This document shows, piece after piece, positions 1 through 6,150 of a stretch of DNA of 6,933 nt (positions are counted from its first letter, which is position 1; each line of letters begins with the position of its first letter). The position numbers and the translations under genes were made by a program. This DNA comes from Firmicutes bacterium UBA3941. GTDB lineage: Bacteria; Bacillota; Clostridia; Caldicoprobacterales; UBA3941. Location of the stretch: positions 1 to 6,933 of the forward strand of contig DGDX01000017.1 of assembly GCA_002385665.1 (NCBI GenBank), in the 5' to 3' direction. Under the pieces are notes generated by a model. That model ran no database searches, was not told where the DNA came from, and saw nothing but the letters and a program-made list of their open reading frames with translations.

Positions 1-5
1 CATTT

Positions 6-84
6 GAAAAGCCTACCGCTTCCAATCCGGCTTCCTGCCGGAAGGAAGCTGCTTAAGGCGTCCTGCCTTAAGCTACGGCTTTTC
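6..84. repeat. 79-bp palindromic element that can fold into a three-way junction
   Basis: Three nested or adjacent stems can be read directly. The outer stem is GAAAAGCC (6-13) with GGCTTTTC (77-84). Arm 1 is GCTTCC (18-23) with GGAAGC (44-49), then a small internal loop, then CCGGC (27-31) with GCCGG (37-41) and a 5-nt loop. Arm 2 is GCTTAAGGC (51-59) with GCCTTAAGC (65-73), also with a 5-nt loop. All stems are perfect, and the junction linkers are 4, 1 and 3 nt. The short T run after the outer stem is too weak to make this a plain terminator. It could be a dispersed palindromic repeat, a MITE-like unit or a structured RNA. The fold works on either strand, so orientation is unknown. The pairing is seen; the identity is not recognised. 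Confidence 0.6.
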
Positions 85-117
85 TGTATTCCATAAGCCA
101 AGTTTTCTTAACCAAAT

Positions 118-151
118 CAATGAAGTCATTCGCTTATCAATAGCCCACTAT
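118..151. repeat. Upstream box, copy 1 (34-bp direct repeat)
   Basis: This segment matches 2429-2462 at 29 of 34 positions without gaps (27 of 31 over 121-151). Mismatches in this copy are at 120, 131, 132, 143 and 148. It lies 235 bp before the start codon of the first hydrolase-like gene. Its core contains an AAGT / RCTT half-dyad separated by 5 bp. Because the two copies sit in the upstream regions of the first two genes of the cluster and nowhere else in the window, a shared regulator-binding site is the simplest reading. A fragment left by duplication of an upstream region is the alternative. Confidence 0.55.
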
Positions 152-370
152 GATTGTTGCTACGCAAACTATTAGTCAGTTATATGTATGCATCTTAATC
201 TATCGGTATTGTTACCAGGGAGGATGGATTTGCGGGGGCAGATTCCTATAGCCATAACCGGCATATAATTGACAGGCATAAGGTGCAAAGTAATTGCTAC
301 CCATTTTCTTGAGCCTCTCATGACTTAAGACGCGAGTGTTCAGCAATTATCAAAAATTTTGAAATTACCA

Positions 371-378
371 GGGAGGGG
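371..378 (+). promoter_or_regulatory. Ribosome binding site fixing the start of gene 1
   Basis: The purine run GGGAGGGG lies 7 nt before the ATG at 386. The in-frame TTG at 359 lies upstream of this run and has no Shine-Dalgarno of its own, so translation is taken to begin at 386. Confidence 0.85.
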
Positions 379-385
379 ATTTTTT

Positions 386-2422
386 ATGTCTAGTAAGGGT
401 AAATGGTGGGAGGACTATAACTGGCGGCTTGTTCAAACCAATCTGAGGGAAATTGATATGGCGGATATAGACGCAAAACAATACGTTGCCGATCTGAAAT
501 CCTTCAACGCCACCGTAGCTATGATAAATACATCCGGTATCATTGCAAGCTACAAGACCAAATTGCCTTTTCATTATCAGAGTCCATACCTGACGGGGGA
601 CAGCCTTAAGGACATAATTGAAGAGTGCCATAAGGCTGGCATAAAGGTTATAGCCCGAACCGATTTTTCCAAGGTCAGGAGGCAGATCTACGAGATGTAT
701 CCGGAGTGGGCCTTTGTGGATAAGAATGGCAATATCGTAGATTATGGCGGGGATGTCCATGTATGCATAAACAGCGATTACCAACAAAAATATGCTCTGG
801 AAATCATCCGGGAGACCTTGGAAGAATTGGATGTGGACGGCATTTTCTTCAACATGGGTGGCTATGTTTCCTATGATTATAGCAAAAACTACTATGGTAT
901 CTGCCAATGCCAGGGCTGCCAAAGGAAGTTCAAAGAGATGTACGGCTTGCCCCTTCCCAAGGAAGAGGATATGAACGATCCTGTGTACAAAAAGTACCTC
1001 TTGTTTAAGCAGGAGACCATGGAGGAATTCAATAAAAGACTATTCAAGTTTATCAAATCCATAAAACCTGATATCTTAATCAACCATGATACATACACGG
1101 AAAAGAGCGGGTTTATTCGTCAGGAATCCAATACCGCCCTGGATCGACCCTTGCCCCATTGGCAATATAGCGGTTCGGAAAATACCAAGTGGGTTCGGGG
1201 TACATTTCCCGGCTTTATTTCCACCAACACCACTGTGGATTTTATAGATTTTCCGGTAAGACATGTTTCCGTATCCCCATATCAGCAGGAGTTGCGGCTA
1301 TACCAAAATCTTGCCAACGGCGGAGCCGTAGACTACTATTTGATAGGCAGGCTGGATAATCATAGCGACAAATCCGGTTATGAGGGAATACGCCGGGCCT
1401 TTAACTTTCATAAAGAGAACGAAGAGCACTATAAGAACCTGCATGGGGACTGTGATACCGTTGTCCTGACGGAACCCCACTGGGGAGGTGGCGGCTCTGG
1501 GGATATGGCGGAATTTTTCGGGCTATATCGTGTCCTTACAGAGACCCACAAGCTTTTTGACGTGATGTTCATTACCCAGGTTAAAGACCTGGGCCTGTCG
1601 AAGTACAAGAATGTGATTCTGCCCAACCTTGATCGTATAGATGATGAAACGGCAAAGATCCTGGACGATTTTGTTGCTGCAGGAAATACTCTTCTGGCCA
1701 CCGGTAAGACCTCATTTTTCGATAGGAAGTATGAAGCCCGCGACAGGGCAGCTCTGGATTGCCTGGGTATAAAGTCCGGGGTTGTAGCCAGAAATGCTCG
1801 CGGAGCCTACTTTATAGTCGGGGAAGATGAGGCGTTTCCAAAGTTTAAGGAGCACCAATGCGATCTTGTAAGCATCGATGGGGACTATTTCTATGTGGAA
1901 TATGATAAGGATGTGGAAAAACACATGAGATTGCTCCCACCGCAGCCATACGGACCGCCGGAGCGCTGTTACCCCCTCTATGAAAGTGTAGACCGCCCTG
2001 CTGTTGCGGTAAATGCCTATGGCAAGGGAAGGGCAATCCATATACCCTGGCTGCCCGGCCGATATTTCCACCGCCAGGGATACATGAATACATTCTGGTT
2101 CTTAGCCGATGTCTATGAAAGGATTATGGGCCTTAAATCCATAGAAGGGAATATTCCCCCCACCGTGGAGGCAACCCTTTTAAGGAACGGGGACGGCAAG
2201 AAGCGGATCTTCCATTTGATCAACAACAACGGTCATTATGGGAACAGTTTTTTCAAACCTACCCCTATATATGGAATTGAATGCAGGATACCCATTTCAC
2301 AAAAACCGGATTCGGTAACCAGCCTGAACAAGGGTAAAATTTTGGATTATTCCTGGGAGGATGGTTATTTAACGGTTAAGTTGGATAAGCTGGATTGTTT
2401 TGAGGCGATACTGATTGTTTAG
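386..2422 (+). CDS. Glycoside-hydrolase-like protein (GHL6-type TIM barrel with beta-galactosidase trimerisation-like domain)
   Basis: The protein has 678 residues and no signal peptide or membrane segment, so it is probably cytoplasmic. Residues about 10-345 look like a TIM barrel of the 'hypothetical glycosyl hydrolase 6' kind: QTNL (17-20), NTSGI (48-52), a VIARTD strand (88-93), CINSDY (127-132), DGIFFN (151-156) and a cysteine cluster C173-x-C175-xx-C178. Residues about 355-465 resemble the flavodoxin-like beta-galactosidase trimerisation domain found in GH42 enzymes (strand VILPN at 410-414, then DDFVAAGNTLLATG at 427-440). The last 100 residues form a beta-rich domain. The role is presumably hydrolysis or binding of a glycoside; the substrate is unknown. 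The gene at 3818-5944 is a clear paralogue. At the end of the strand where that paralogue has Glu156, this protein has Asn156, so its catalytic machinery may differ. The family call rests on motif recognition, without a profile search. The ATG at 386 is preferred because of its ribosome binding site and because both paralogues then begin MS with QTNL at the same position. Confidence 0.8.
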   Translation: MSSKGKWWEDYNWRLVQTNLREIDMADIDAKQYVADLKSFNATVAMINTSGIIASYKTKLPFHYQSPYLTGDSLKDIIEECHKAGIKVIARTDFSKVRRQIYEMYPEWAFVDKNGNIVDYGGDVHVCINSDYQQKYALEIIRETLEELDVDGIFFNMGGYVSYDYSKNYYGICQCQGCQRKFKEMYGLPLPKEEDMNDPVYKKYLLFKQETMEEFNKRLFKFIKSIKPDILINHDTYTEKSGFIRQESNTALDRPLPHWQYSGSENTKWVRGTFPGFISTNTTVDFIDFPVRHVSVSPYQQELRLYQNLANGGAVDYYLIGRLDNHSDKSGYEGIRRAFNFHKENEEHYKNLHGDCDTVVLTEPHWGGGGSGDMAEFFGLYRVLTETHKLFDVMFITQVKDLGLSKYKNVILPNLDRIDDETAKILDDFVAAGNTLLATGKTSFFDRKYEARDRAALDCLGIKSGVVARNARGAYFIVGEDEAFPKFKEHQCDLVSIDGDYFYVEYDKDVEKHMRLLPPQPYGPPERCYPLYESVDRPAVAVNAYGKGRAIHIPWLPGRYFHRQGYMNTFWFLADVYERIMGLKSIEGNIPPTVEATLLRNGDGKKRIFHLINNNGHYGNSFFKPTPIYGIECRIPISQKPDSVTSLNKGKILDYSWEDGYLTVKLDKLDCFEAILIV

Positions 2423-2428
2423 CTCAAG

Positions 2429-2462
2429 CATTGAAGTCATTTACTTATCAATAACCCAATAT
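2429..2462. repeat. Upstream box, copy 2 (34-bp direct repeat)
   Basis: This is the second copy of the box at 118-151, with 29 of 34 identities. It begins 7 bp after the stop codon of gene 1 and ends 15 bp before the TATAAT at 2478-2483. It therefore covers the -35 zone of the presumed promoter of the aminotransferase gene, a usual place for an activator site. The core reads AAGT-CATTT-ACTT (2434-2446), a small perfect dyad. Confidence 0.55.
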
Positions 2463-2477
2463 ATCTATGGGCTAGGA

Positions 2478-2483
2478 TATAAT
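2478..2483 (+). promoter_or_regulatory. Candidate -10 box for the aminotransferase gene
   Basis: TATAAT matches the sigma-A -10 consensus exactly. The -35 position 16-18 bp upstream (around 2455-2461) has no TTGACA-like hexamer and instead falls in the end of the repeated upstream box. If real, this promoter would need an activator. A start site near 2490 would leave a leader of about 60 nt. Confidence 0.45.
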
Positions 2484-2486
2484 GAA

Positions 2487-2503
2487 CTGATGCAATGCAT
2501 CAG
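2487..2503. promoter_or_regulatory. Perfect 17-bp palindrome, candidate operator
   Basis: CTGATGC (2487-2493) and GCATCAG (2497-2503) are perfect inverted halves around AAT. The palindrome begins 3 bp after the TATAAT box and covers the expected transcription start, a typical repressor position. The right half GCATC also occurs at 190-194, in the upstream region of gene 1, without its partner half. The regulator is unknown. Confidence 0.45.
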
Positions 2504-2537
2504 CCTTGTCTTATGAAACAGAACGCAACAATAATTT

Positions 2538-2544
2538 GGAGGGA
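2538..2544 (+). promoter_or_regulatory. Ribosome binding site fixing the start of the aminotransferase gene
   Basis: GGAGGGA lies 6 nt before the ATG at 2551. The in-frame TTG at 2506 has no Shine-Dalgarno and would add 15 residues not expected in this family. Confidence 0.85.
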
Positions 2545-2550
2545 TTTTTC

Positions 2551-3732
2551 ATGGAAAGAGAATTTAGCCAATTAAACCCCGGATACAGGCTTCTGTTAGG
2601 GCCCGGACCGGTGGAAACGTCACCCAGGGTATTAAGGGCCATGTCTGCAAACTTACTGGGGCATCTGGATCATCAGTTCCTTGATATCATGAACGATACC
2701 ATGGAGCTGCTCAGAAAGGTGTTTCAGACGAAAAACAGGCTTACCCTGCCCATGTCGGGAACCGGGAGTGCAGGAATGGAGACCGTAATGGTCAATCTCA
2801 TTGAGCCTGGAGACAATGTAATCGTCTGTGTAAAGGGAGTGTTCGGGCAGAGGATGCGGGATGTGGCGGAAAGATGTGGAGCCAATGTATATAGCGTTGA
2901 GGTACCCTTTGGGCAGCCCATAGATCCAGCTGATGTAAGAAAGACGGCAAAAGAGGTTGGGGACATTAAGCTCATTGCGGTGGTCCATGCTGAAACCTCA
3001 ACGGGTGTTTTACAGCCGCTTCCCGAGCTTTCCGAAATCGCAAAGGAATACGATGCCTTGTTCGTTGTGGATGCGGTAACCTCCCTGGGCGGAGTAGAGC
3101 TTAAGGTGGACGATTGGGGGATAGATGCCTGCTATAGTGGGACCCAGAAGGCTCTCAGCTGCCCTCCGGGCCTGTCACCGGTAACTATAAGCAGTAAGGC
3201 GGAAAAGGTCATAGCCGAAAGAAAGACCAAGGTGCAAAGCTGGTACCTGGATCTCAGCATGATACAGAATTATTGGGGTCAGGAGCGGGTATACCATCAT
3301 ACCGCCCCGATAAACATGATCTATGGCCTGAGAGAAGCCCTGCAGATAGTACTGGAAGAAGGCTTGGAGGCCAGGTTTAAGAGGCATCAACAAAACTCCG
3401 ATGCCTTTGTAAAAGGGATAGAGGCCATGGGCCTTTCCATGATTGCCCCCATCGGTTATCGGCTGCCAACCCTCAACGCCGTAAGGATACCTGAAAATGT
3501 GGACGACCTCAAGGCCAGGAACTACCTCCTGGATAAGTACGGCATAGAGATAGGCGGAGGCCTGGGAGACTTTAAGGGTAAGGCATGGAGGATAGGGTTT
3601 ATGGGTGAATCCTCCAGAAGAAACAACGTAATACTGCTATTGGCCGCCTTGGCGGATGCCATGGCCGTACAGGGACACAGGGTGGATGTCGGCGCGGCTG
3701 TTGAGGCAGCACTGGAAGTATATAATGGCTAG
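2551..3732 (+). CDS. Class V PLP-dependent aminotransferase, alanine/serine-glyoxylate aminotransferase family
   Basis: The protein has 393 residues, close to human AGT (392). The fold-type I landmarks are all present. The N-terminal LLGPGPVETSPRVL (15-28) and GHLD (37-40) match the substrate-side segment. SGTGSAGME (69-77) is the cofactor phosphate-binding loop. HAETSTGVLQPL (146-157) is followed by VVDAVTSLGG with Asp174, which contacts the pyridine nitrogen. SGTQKAL carries Lys200, the Schiff-base lysine. Further on are YHHT, which contributes to the neighbouring active site in the dimer, and RIGFMG, whose Arg corresponds to the carboxylate-binding Arg360 of human AGT. It should transfer an amino group, usually to glyoxylate or pyruvate, from Ala, Ser or a related amino acid. 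Ureidoglycine-glyoxylate aminotransferase (PucG) is in the same family, so the donor cannot be fixed from sequence. No purine or ureide genes are nearby; both neighbours are hydrolase-like paralogues. One small oddity is His-Gln (41-42) after GHLD, where many relatives have Pro. The enzyme is expected to be cytoplasmic and dimeric. Confidence 0.9.
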   Translation: MEREFSQLNPGYRLLLGPGPVETSPRVLRAMSANLLGHLDHQFLDIMNDTMELLRKVFQTKNRLTLPMSGTGSAGMETVMVNLIEPGDNVIVCVKGVFGQRMRDVAERCGANVYSVEVPFGQPIDPADVRKTAKEVGDIKLIAVVHAETSTGVLQPLPELSEIAKEYDALFVVDAVTSLGGVELKVDDWGIDACYSGTQKALSCPPGLSPVTISSKAEKVIAERKTKVQSWYLDLSMIQNYWGQERVYHHTAPINMIYGLREALQIVLEEGLEARFKRHQQNSDAFVKGIEAMGLSMIAPIGYRLPTLNAVRIPENVDDLKARNYLLDKYGIEIGGGLGDFKGKAWRIGFMGESSRRNNVILLLAALADAMAVQGHRVDVGAAVEAALEVYNG

Positions 3733-3751
3733 ACTCTTAAGCTTAAACAGT

Positions 3752-3782
3752 GGGGAATGCCGAATAAGGCGTTCCCCCTTTT
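3752..3782 (+). terminator. Intrinsic terminator-like hairpin between the aminotransferase gene and the second hydrolase-like gene
   Basis: GGGGAATGCC (3752-3761) pairs with GGCGTTCCCC (3768-3777), a 10-bp stem with one T-G wobble and a 6-nt loop. It is followed by CTTTTC, a short T tract. The hairpin begins 19 nt after the stop codon of the aminotransferase. The short T tract suggests incomplete termination, so some transcripts may continue into the gene at 3818. Confidence 0.7.
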
Positions 3783-3817
3783 CTAAATAGAAGTTAAATG
3801 GGAGGTTGTATAGGTAT

Positions 3818-5944
3818 ATGAGTATTGATTCCCGTCCATGGTATGAGAGAGTAAGAAGGTGGGGCCAAACCAACCTGACGGAGGACGACCCTAAGCGGAA
3901 TAATATAGATTTTTGGGTGGAGCAGTGGCGTAGAACCCGGGTCCAGGGGGTTATTGTCAACTGTGGCGGCATAGTAACCTATTACAAGACCGGTTTTATG
4001 GAACAATATCTGGCAGCAGGGCTCGGTGACAGGGATTATTTCAAGGAGTTTATGGATGCAGCCCAGAGCCTGGGCCTGGTAGTCATAGCCCGTATGGACA
4101 CCAACAGGGCTACAAAGGAATTTTATGAGGCCCACCCCAATTGGTTCTGTCGTGACAAGGACAACAATCCCGTAATTCGCCAGGGCCGATATGTAGCATG
4201 TGTCAATAGCGGATATTTTCGGGAATACCTTCCCGCCATTATCACCGAGATTATTGAAAAGTACAGGCCGGCCAGCTTTGCAGAGAACAGTTGGAGTGGC
4301 CTGGGCAAGGATAATATCTGCTATTGTGATAATTGCAGGGAAATGTTTTTGGAGGCTACGGGATGCGGGCTCCCGGAAGAGGTAAACTGGGATGATCCGG
4401 TTTATCGGGAATGGGTACGCTGGAATTATAAACGACGGACGGAGAACTGGGATTTTCTCAATGAAATTACCAATAGGGTAGGGGGCGAGGACTGCTTTTA
4501 TTGTGGTATGATCCATGCAGATCCCACCAATCCGGGCAGAAGGTTTGTGGATATAAAGGAGCTTTGTAAAAGGTCAAAAATAATATTTACCGACCATCAA
4601 TCCCGGGATCCCTTAAACGGGTTTGAACAGAGCTACGTAAACGGCCTGCTCCTTAGATTTGCCAGCAATGAGGAGACTGTTGTACCGCAATCCACAGCCT
4701 ATTATGTTCGCGGTGACAGAACCTTCCGATTAAGCGCTACTCCGCCCAACGAGCCTAACCTGTGGATGATCTCCGGCGGTGCCGGTGGTATTTCCCCGTG
4801 GTTTCACCATGTAAGCGGTGCAGAATATGACAGGCGACAATTTGAGCACCCCATACCCTATTATAACTGGCATGCGGACAACGAAGAATATCTCTACAAT
4901 CGTACTTCCCTTGCAAACGTGGGAATCGTATGGAACCAAACCAATGCGGACTTCTATGGCAGGGATGATGTATATGAACGGGTTTCCCTGCCTTGGAGCG
5001 GCTATATATCTGCCCTGGTACAATGGCGGATACCCTTTATCCCCATAAACGCAGCGGATATCGGGAAGTATTCTCACCGGATAAAAACCTTGGTTTTACC
5101 GGATGTAGCCATACTCAGCGACAGTCAGATAGATGATATCTGTACATTTATCGAAGGCGGGGGCAATATAGTGATAACCGGAATAACCGGTACCTTGGAC
5201 AGGGACGGTCTCCCGGTAAAGGCCTCCAAGTTGTGGGAAATGCTGGGCATAGAGTTTACCGGCAAGACTGAGGGGGCGTTTCGCAGTCAGCCTTCCGACT
5301 GGGAGTATCCCCATGCCCATACCTATATCCATCTTCCCGAAAAGCGGCATGAGATCTTTGAGGGTTTTGAAGAGACCGAGATTATTGGCTTTGGGGGAGG
5401 GTTGCATATAGTGGAAAGTCATGGTCCCCTTAAGCCCATCAGCGGTTATATAATGCCTTTTCCGATTTTCCCGCCGGAATTCAGCTGGATCAGGGAAATA
5501 CGGGATGATTTATCAACCATCTTGGCAGGGGAACTGGCCAGCGGCTCCCGGGTTGTATACTTCCCTGCGGATATAGACAGGTGCCATGGACGTGAAAGGC
5601 TGCCGGATCACGGAAGGCTCCTTGCAAATGCTGTATGCTGGGCGGCAGGCGACAGCCTTACCCTGAAAGTAGAATCCAAGGGCCTGATTATCGTCCATCC
5701 ATACAAGCAGGAGGCCCGCCTCCTATTACATTTGGTGAACCTAAGCGGGTGCAACTTTAATCCCGGATACTGCACTGATATTTTTCCCATAGAACAGGTT
5801 AAGGTCAAGATGCCCGTTGATATCCATATAGAGAGGGTAAGGCTTCTGGCAGGTAAAAAGGAAATACCCTTTGAGTTTGTTGACGGACATGCTCAGTTTA
5901 CAATTGACCGTATCGATGAATTTGAACTGGTGGTACTGGAGTAA
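3818..5944 (+). CDS. Glycoside-hydrolase-like protein, paralogue of the gene at 386-2422
   Basis: The protein has 708 residues, no signal peptide and no membrane segment. Its architecture matches gene 1: a GHL6-like TIM barrel (about 10-350), a beta-galactosidase trimerisation-like domain (about 365-480, with VGIVWNQTN at 368-376 and FIEGGGNIVITG at 444-455), and a C-terminal beta domain (about 610-708). Shared landmarks include QTNL (17-20), NCGGIVTYYKT (48-58), VIARMD (89-94), CVNSGY (128-133), Glu156 in FAEN and the cluster C168-x-C170-xx-C173. Glu156 is a candidate catalytic acid by position; this is inference. Overall identity to gene 1 is low, so the duplication is old or the two were brought together. 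GGGAGG (3800-3805) is the Shine-Dalgarno, 12 nt before the chosen ATG, a little long. The TTG at 3806 directly abuts it and is less likely. The gene lies 85 bp downstream of the aminotransferase, with a weak terminator and no clear promoter between, so it may be expressed by readthrough. The substrate is unknown. Confidence 0.8.
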   Translation: MSIDSRPWYERVRRWGQTNLTEDDPKRNNIDFWVEQWRRTRVQGVIVNCGGIVTYYKTGFMEQYLAAGLGDRDYFKEFMDAAQSLGLVVIARMDTNRATKEFYEAHPNWFCRDKDNNPVIRQGRYVACVNSGYFREYLPAIITEIIEKYRPASFAENSWSGLGKDNICYCDNCREMFLEATGCGLPEEVNWDDPVYREWVRWNYKRRTENWDFLNEITNRVGGEDCFYCGMIHADPTNPGRRFVDIKELCKRSKIIFTDHQSRDPLNGFEQSYVNGLLLRFASNEETVVPQSTAYYVRGDRTFRLSATPPNEPNLWMISGGAGGISPWFHHVSGAEYDRRQFEHPIPYYNWHADNEEYLYNRTSLANVGIVWNQTNADFYGRDDVYERVSLPWSGYISALVQWRIPFIPINAADIGKYSHRIKTLVLPDVAILSDSQIDDICTFIEGGGNIVITGITGTLDRDGLPVKASKLWEMLGIEFTGKTEGAFRSQPSDWEYPHAHTYIHLPEKRHEIFEGFEETEIIGFGGGLHIVESHGPLKPISGYIMPFPIFPPEFSWIREIRDDLSTILAGELASGSRVVYFPADIDRCHGRERLPDHGRLLANAVCWAAGDSLTLKVESKGLIIVHPYKQEARLLLHLVNLSGCNFNPGYCTDIFPIEQVKVKMPVDIHIERVRLLAGKKEIPFEFVDGHAQFTIDRIDEFELVVLE

Positions 5945-6078
5945 ATGATCTAAAACCTTTAACCGACCACTTGTATGCATTTCAATATCTGGCTTGTATG
6001 CAGGGCTGGGTCAACCGGTGCCACAGGTTAAATTACAGGATCGGTTATAAAAAAGTAAAGTTGAATACCGTAATATTG
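5945..6078. other. Non-coding spacer after the hydrolase-like gene
   Basis: No gene and no clear intrinsic terminator are visible. A 10-mer, CTTGTATGCA, occurs twice (5970-5979 and 5993-6002), 23 bp apart. Its TGTATGCAT form also occurs at 185-193, in the upstream region of gene 1. TAACCGA (5960-5966) can pair with TCGGTTA (6041-6047) across a long loop. No T tract follows, so this is not called a terminator. Confidence 0.35.
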
Positions 6079-6107
6079 TTGACATCAGCGGTGATTTTGA
6101 CTATATT
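6079..6107 (+). promoter_or_regulatory. Sigma-A-type promoter for the T-box/metG transcript
   Basis: A perfect TTGACA (6079-6084) is followed after 17 bp by TATATT (6102-6107). This is the best promoter in the window and sits about 44 bp before the start of the T-box structure. Transcription should begin near 6114. Confidence 0.8.
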
Positions 6108-6150
6108 ATTATAAAGACGACAAACCCGGTTTTATATGACAATATTTTAA

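Larger units (their letters stand above)
85..385 (+). other. Non-coding upstream region of the first hydrolase-like gene
   Basis: No convincing gene is seen here. Besides the repeat at 118-151, it holds a TATAAT at 264-269 without a good -35, and a perfect TTGACA at 269-274 without a good -10 at normal spacing. A weak pair, TTGCTA (157-162) and TATATG (181-186), has an 18-bp spacer. None of these is convincing alone. TAATTGCT (291-298) can pair with AGCAATTA (342-349), enclosing CTTGAG (308-313) with CTTAAG (324-329), which would form a two-level hairpin in the mRNA leader just before the ribosome binding site. The 12-mer TTACCAGGGAGG occurs at 212-223 and again at 365-376, where it supplies the real Shine-Dalgarno. 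Confidence 0.4.

Noticed and set aside
359..385. Upstream TTG start adding 9 residues to gene 1
   Set aside because: The extension would translate the Shine-Dalgarno itself and has no ribosome binding site; the ATG at 386 also matches the start of the paralogue.
365..922. Open frame of 185 codons on the - strand over the start of gene 1
   Set aside because: It is antisense to a gene with clear family motifs, and its apparently hydrophobic composition is that expected of reverse-complement reading; no start signals are seen.
2506..2550. Upstream TTG start adding 15 residues to the aminotransferase
   Set aside because: There is no Shine-Dalgarno before it, while GGAGGGA is ideally placed for the ATG at 2551, and the family begins close to that point.
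3737..3746. Ten-bp palindrome TTAAGCTTAA after the aminotransferase stop
   Set aside because: It is short and AT-rich, has no loop, and lies beside a proper terminator hairpin; treated as chance.
3794..4516. Long open frame of 240 codons on the - strand
   Set aside because: It lies wholly antisense to the start of the second hydrolase-like gene, has no ribosome binding site, and its translation resembles no protein; it follows from the codon use of the real gene.
5960..6047. Possible terminator after the second hydrolase-like gene
   Set aside because: The 7-bp complementary arms are 74 nt apart and are followed by A residues, not a T tract.
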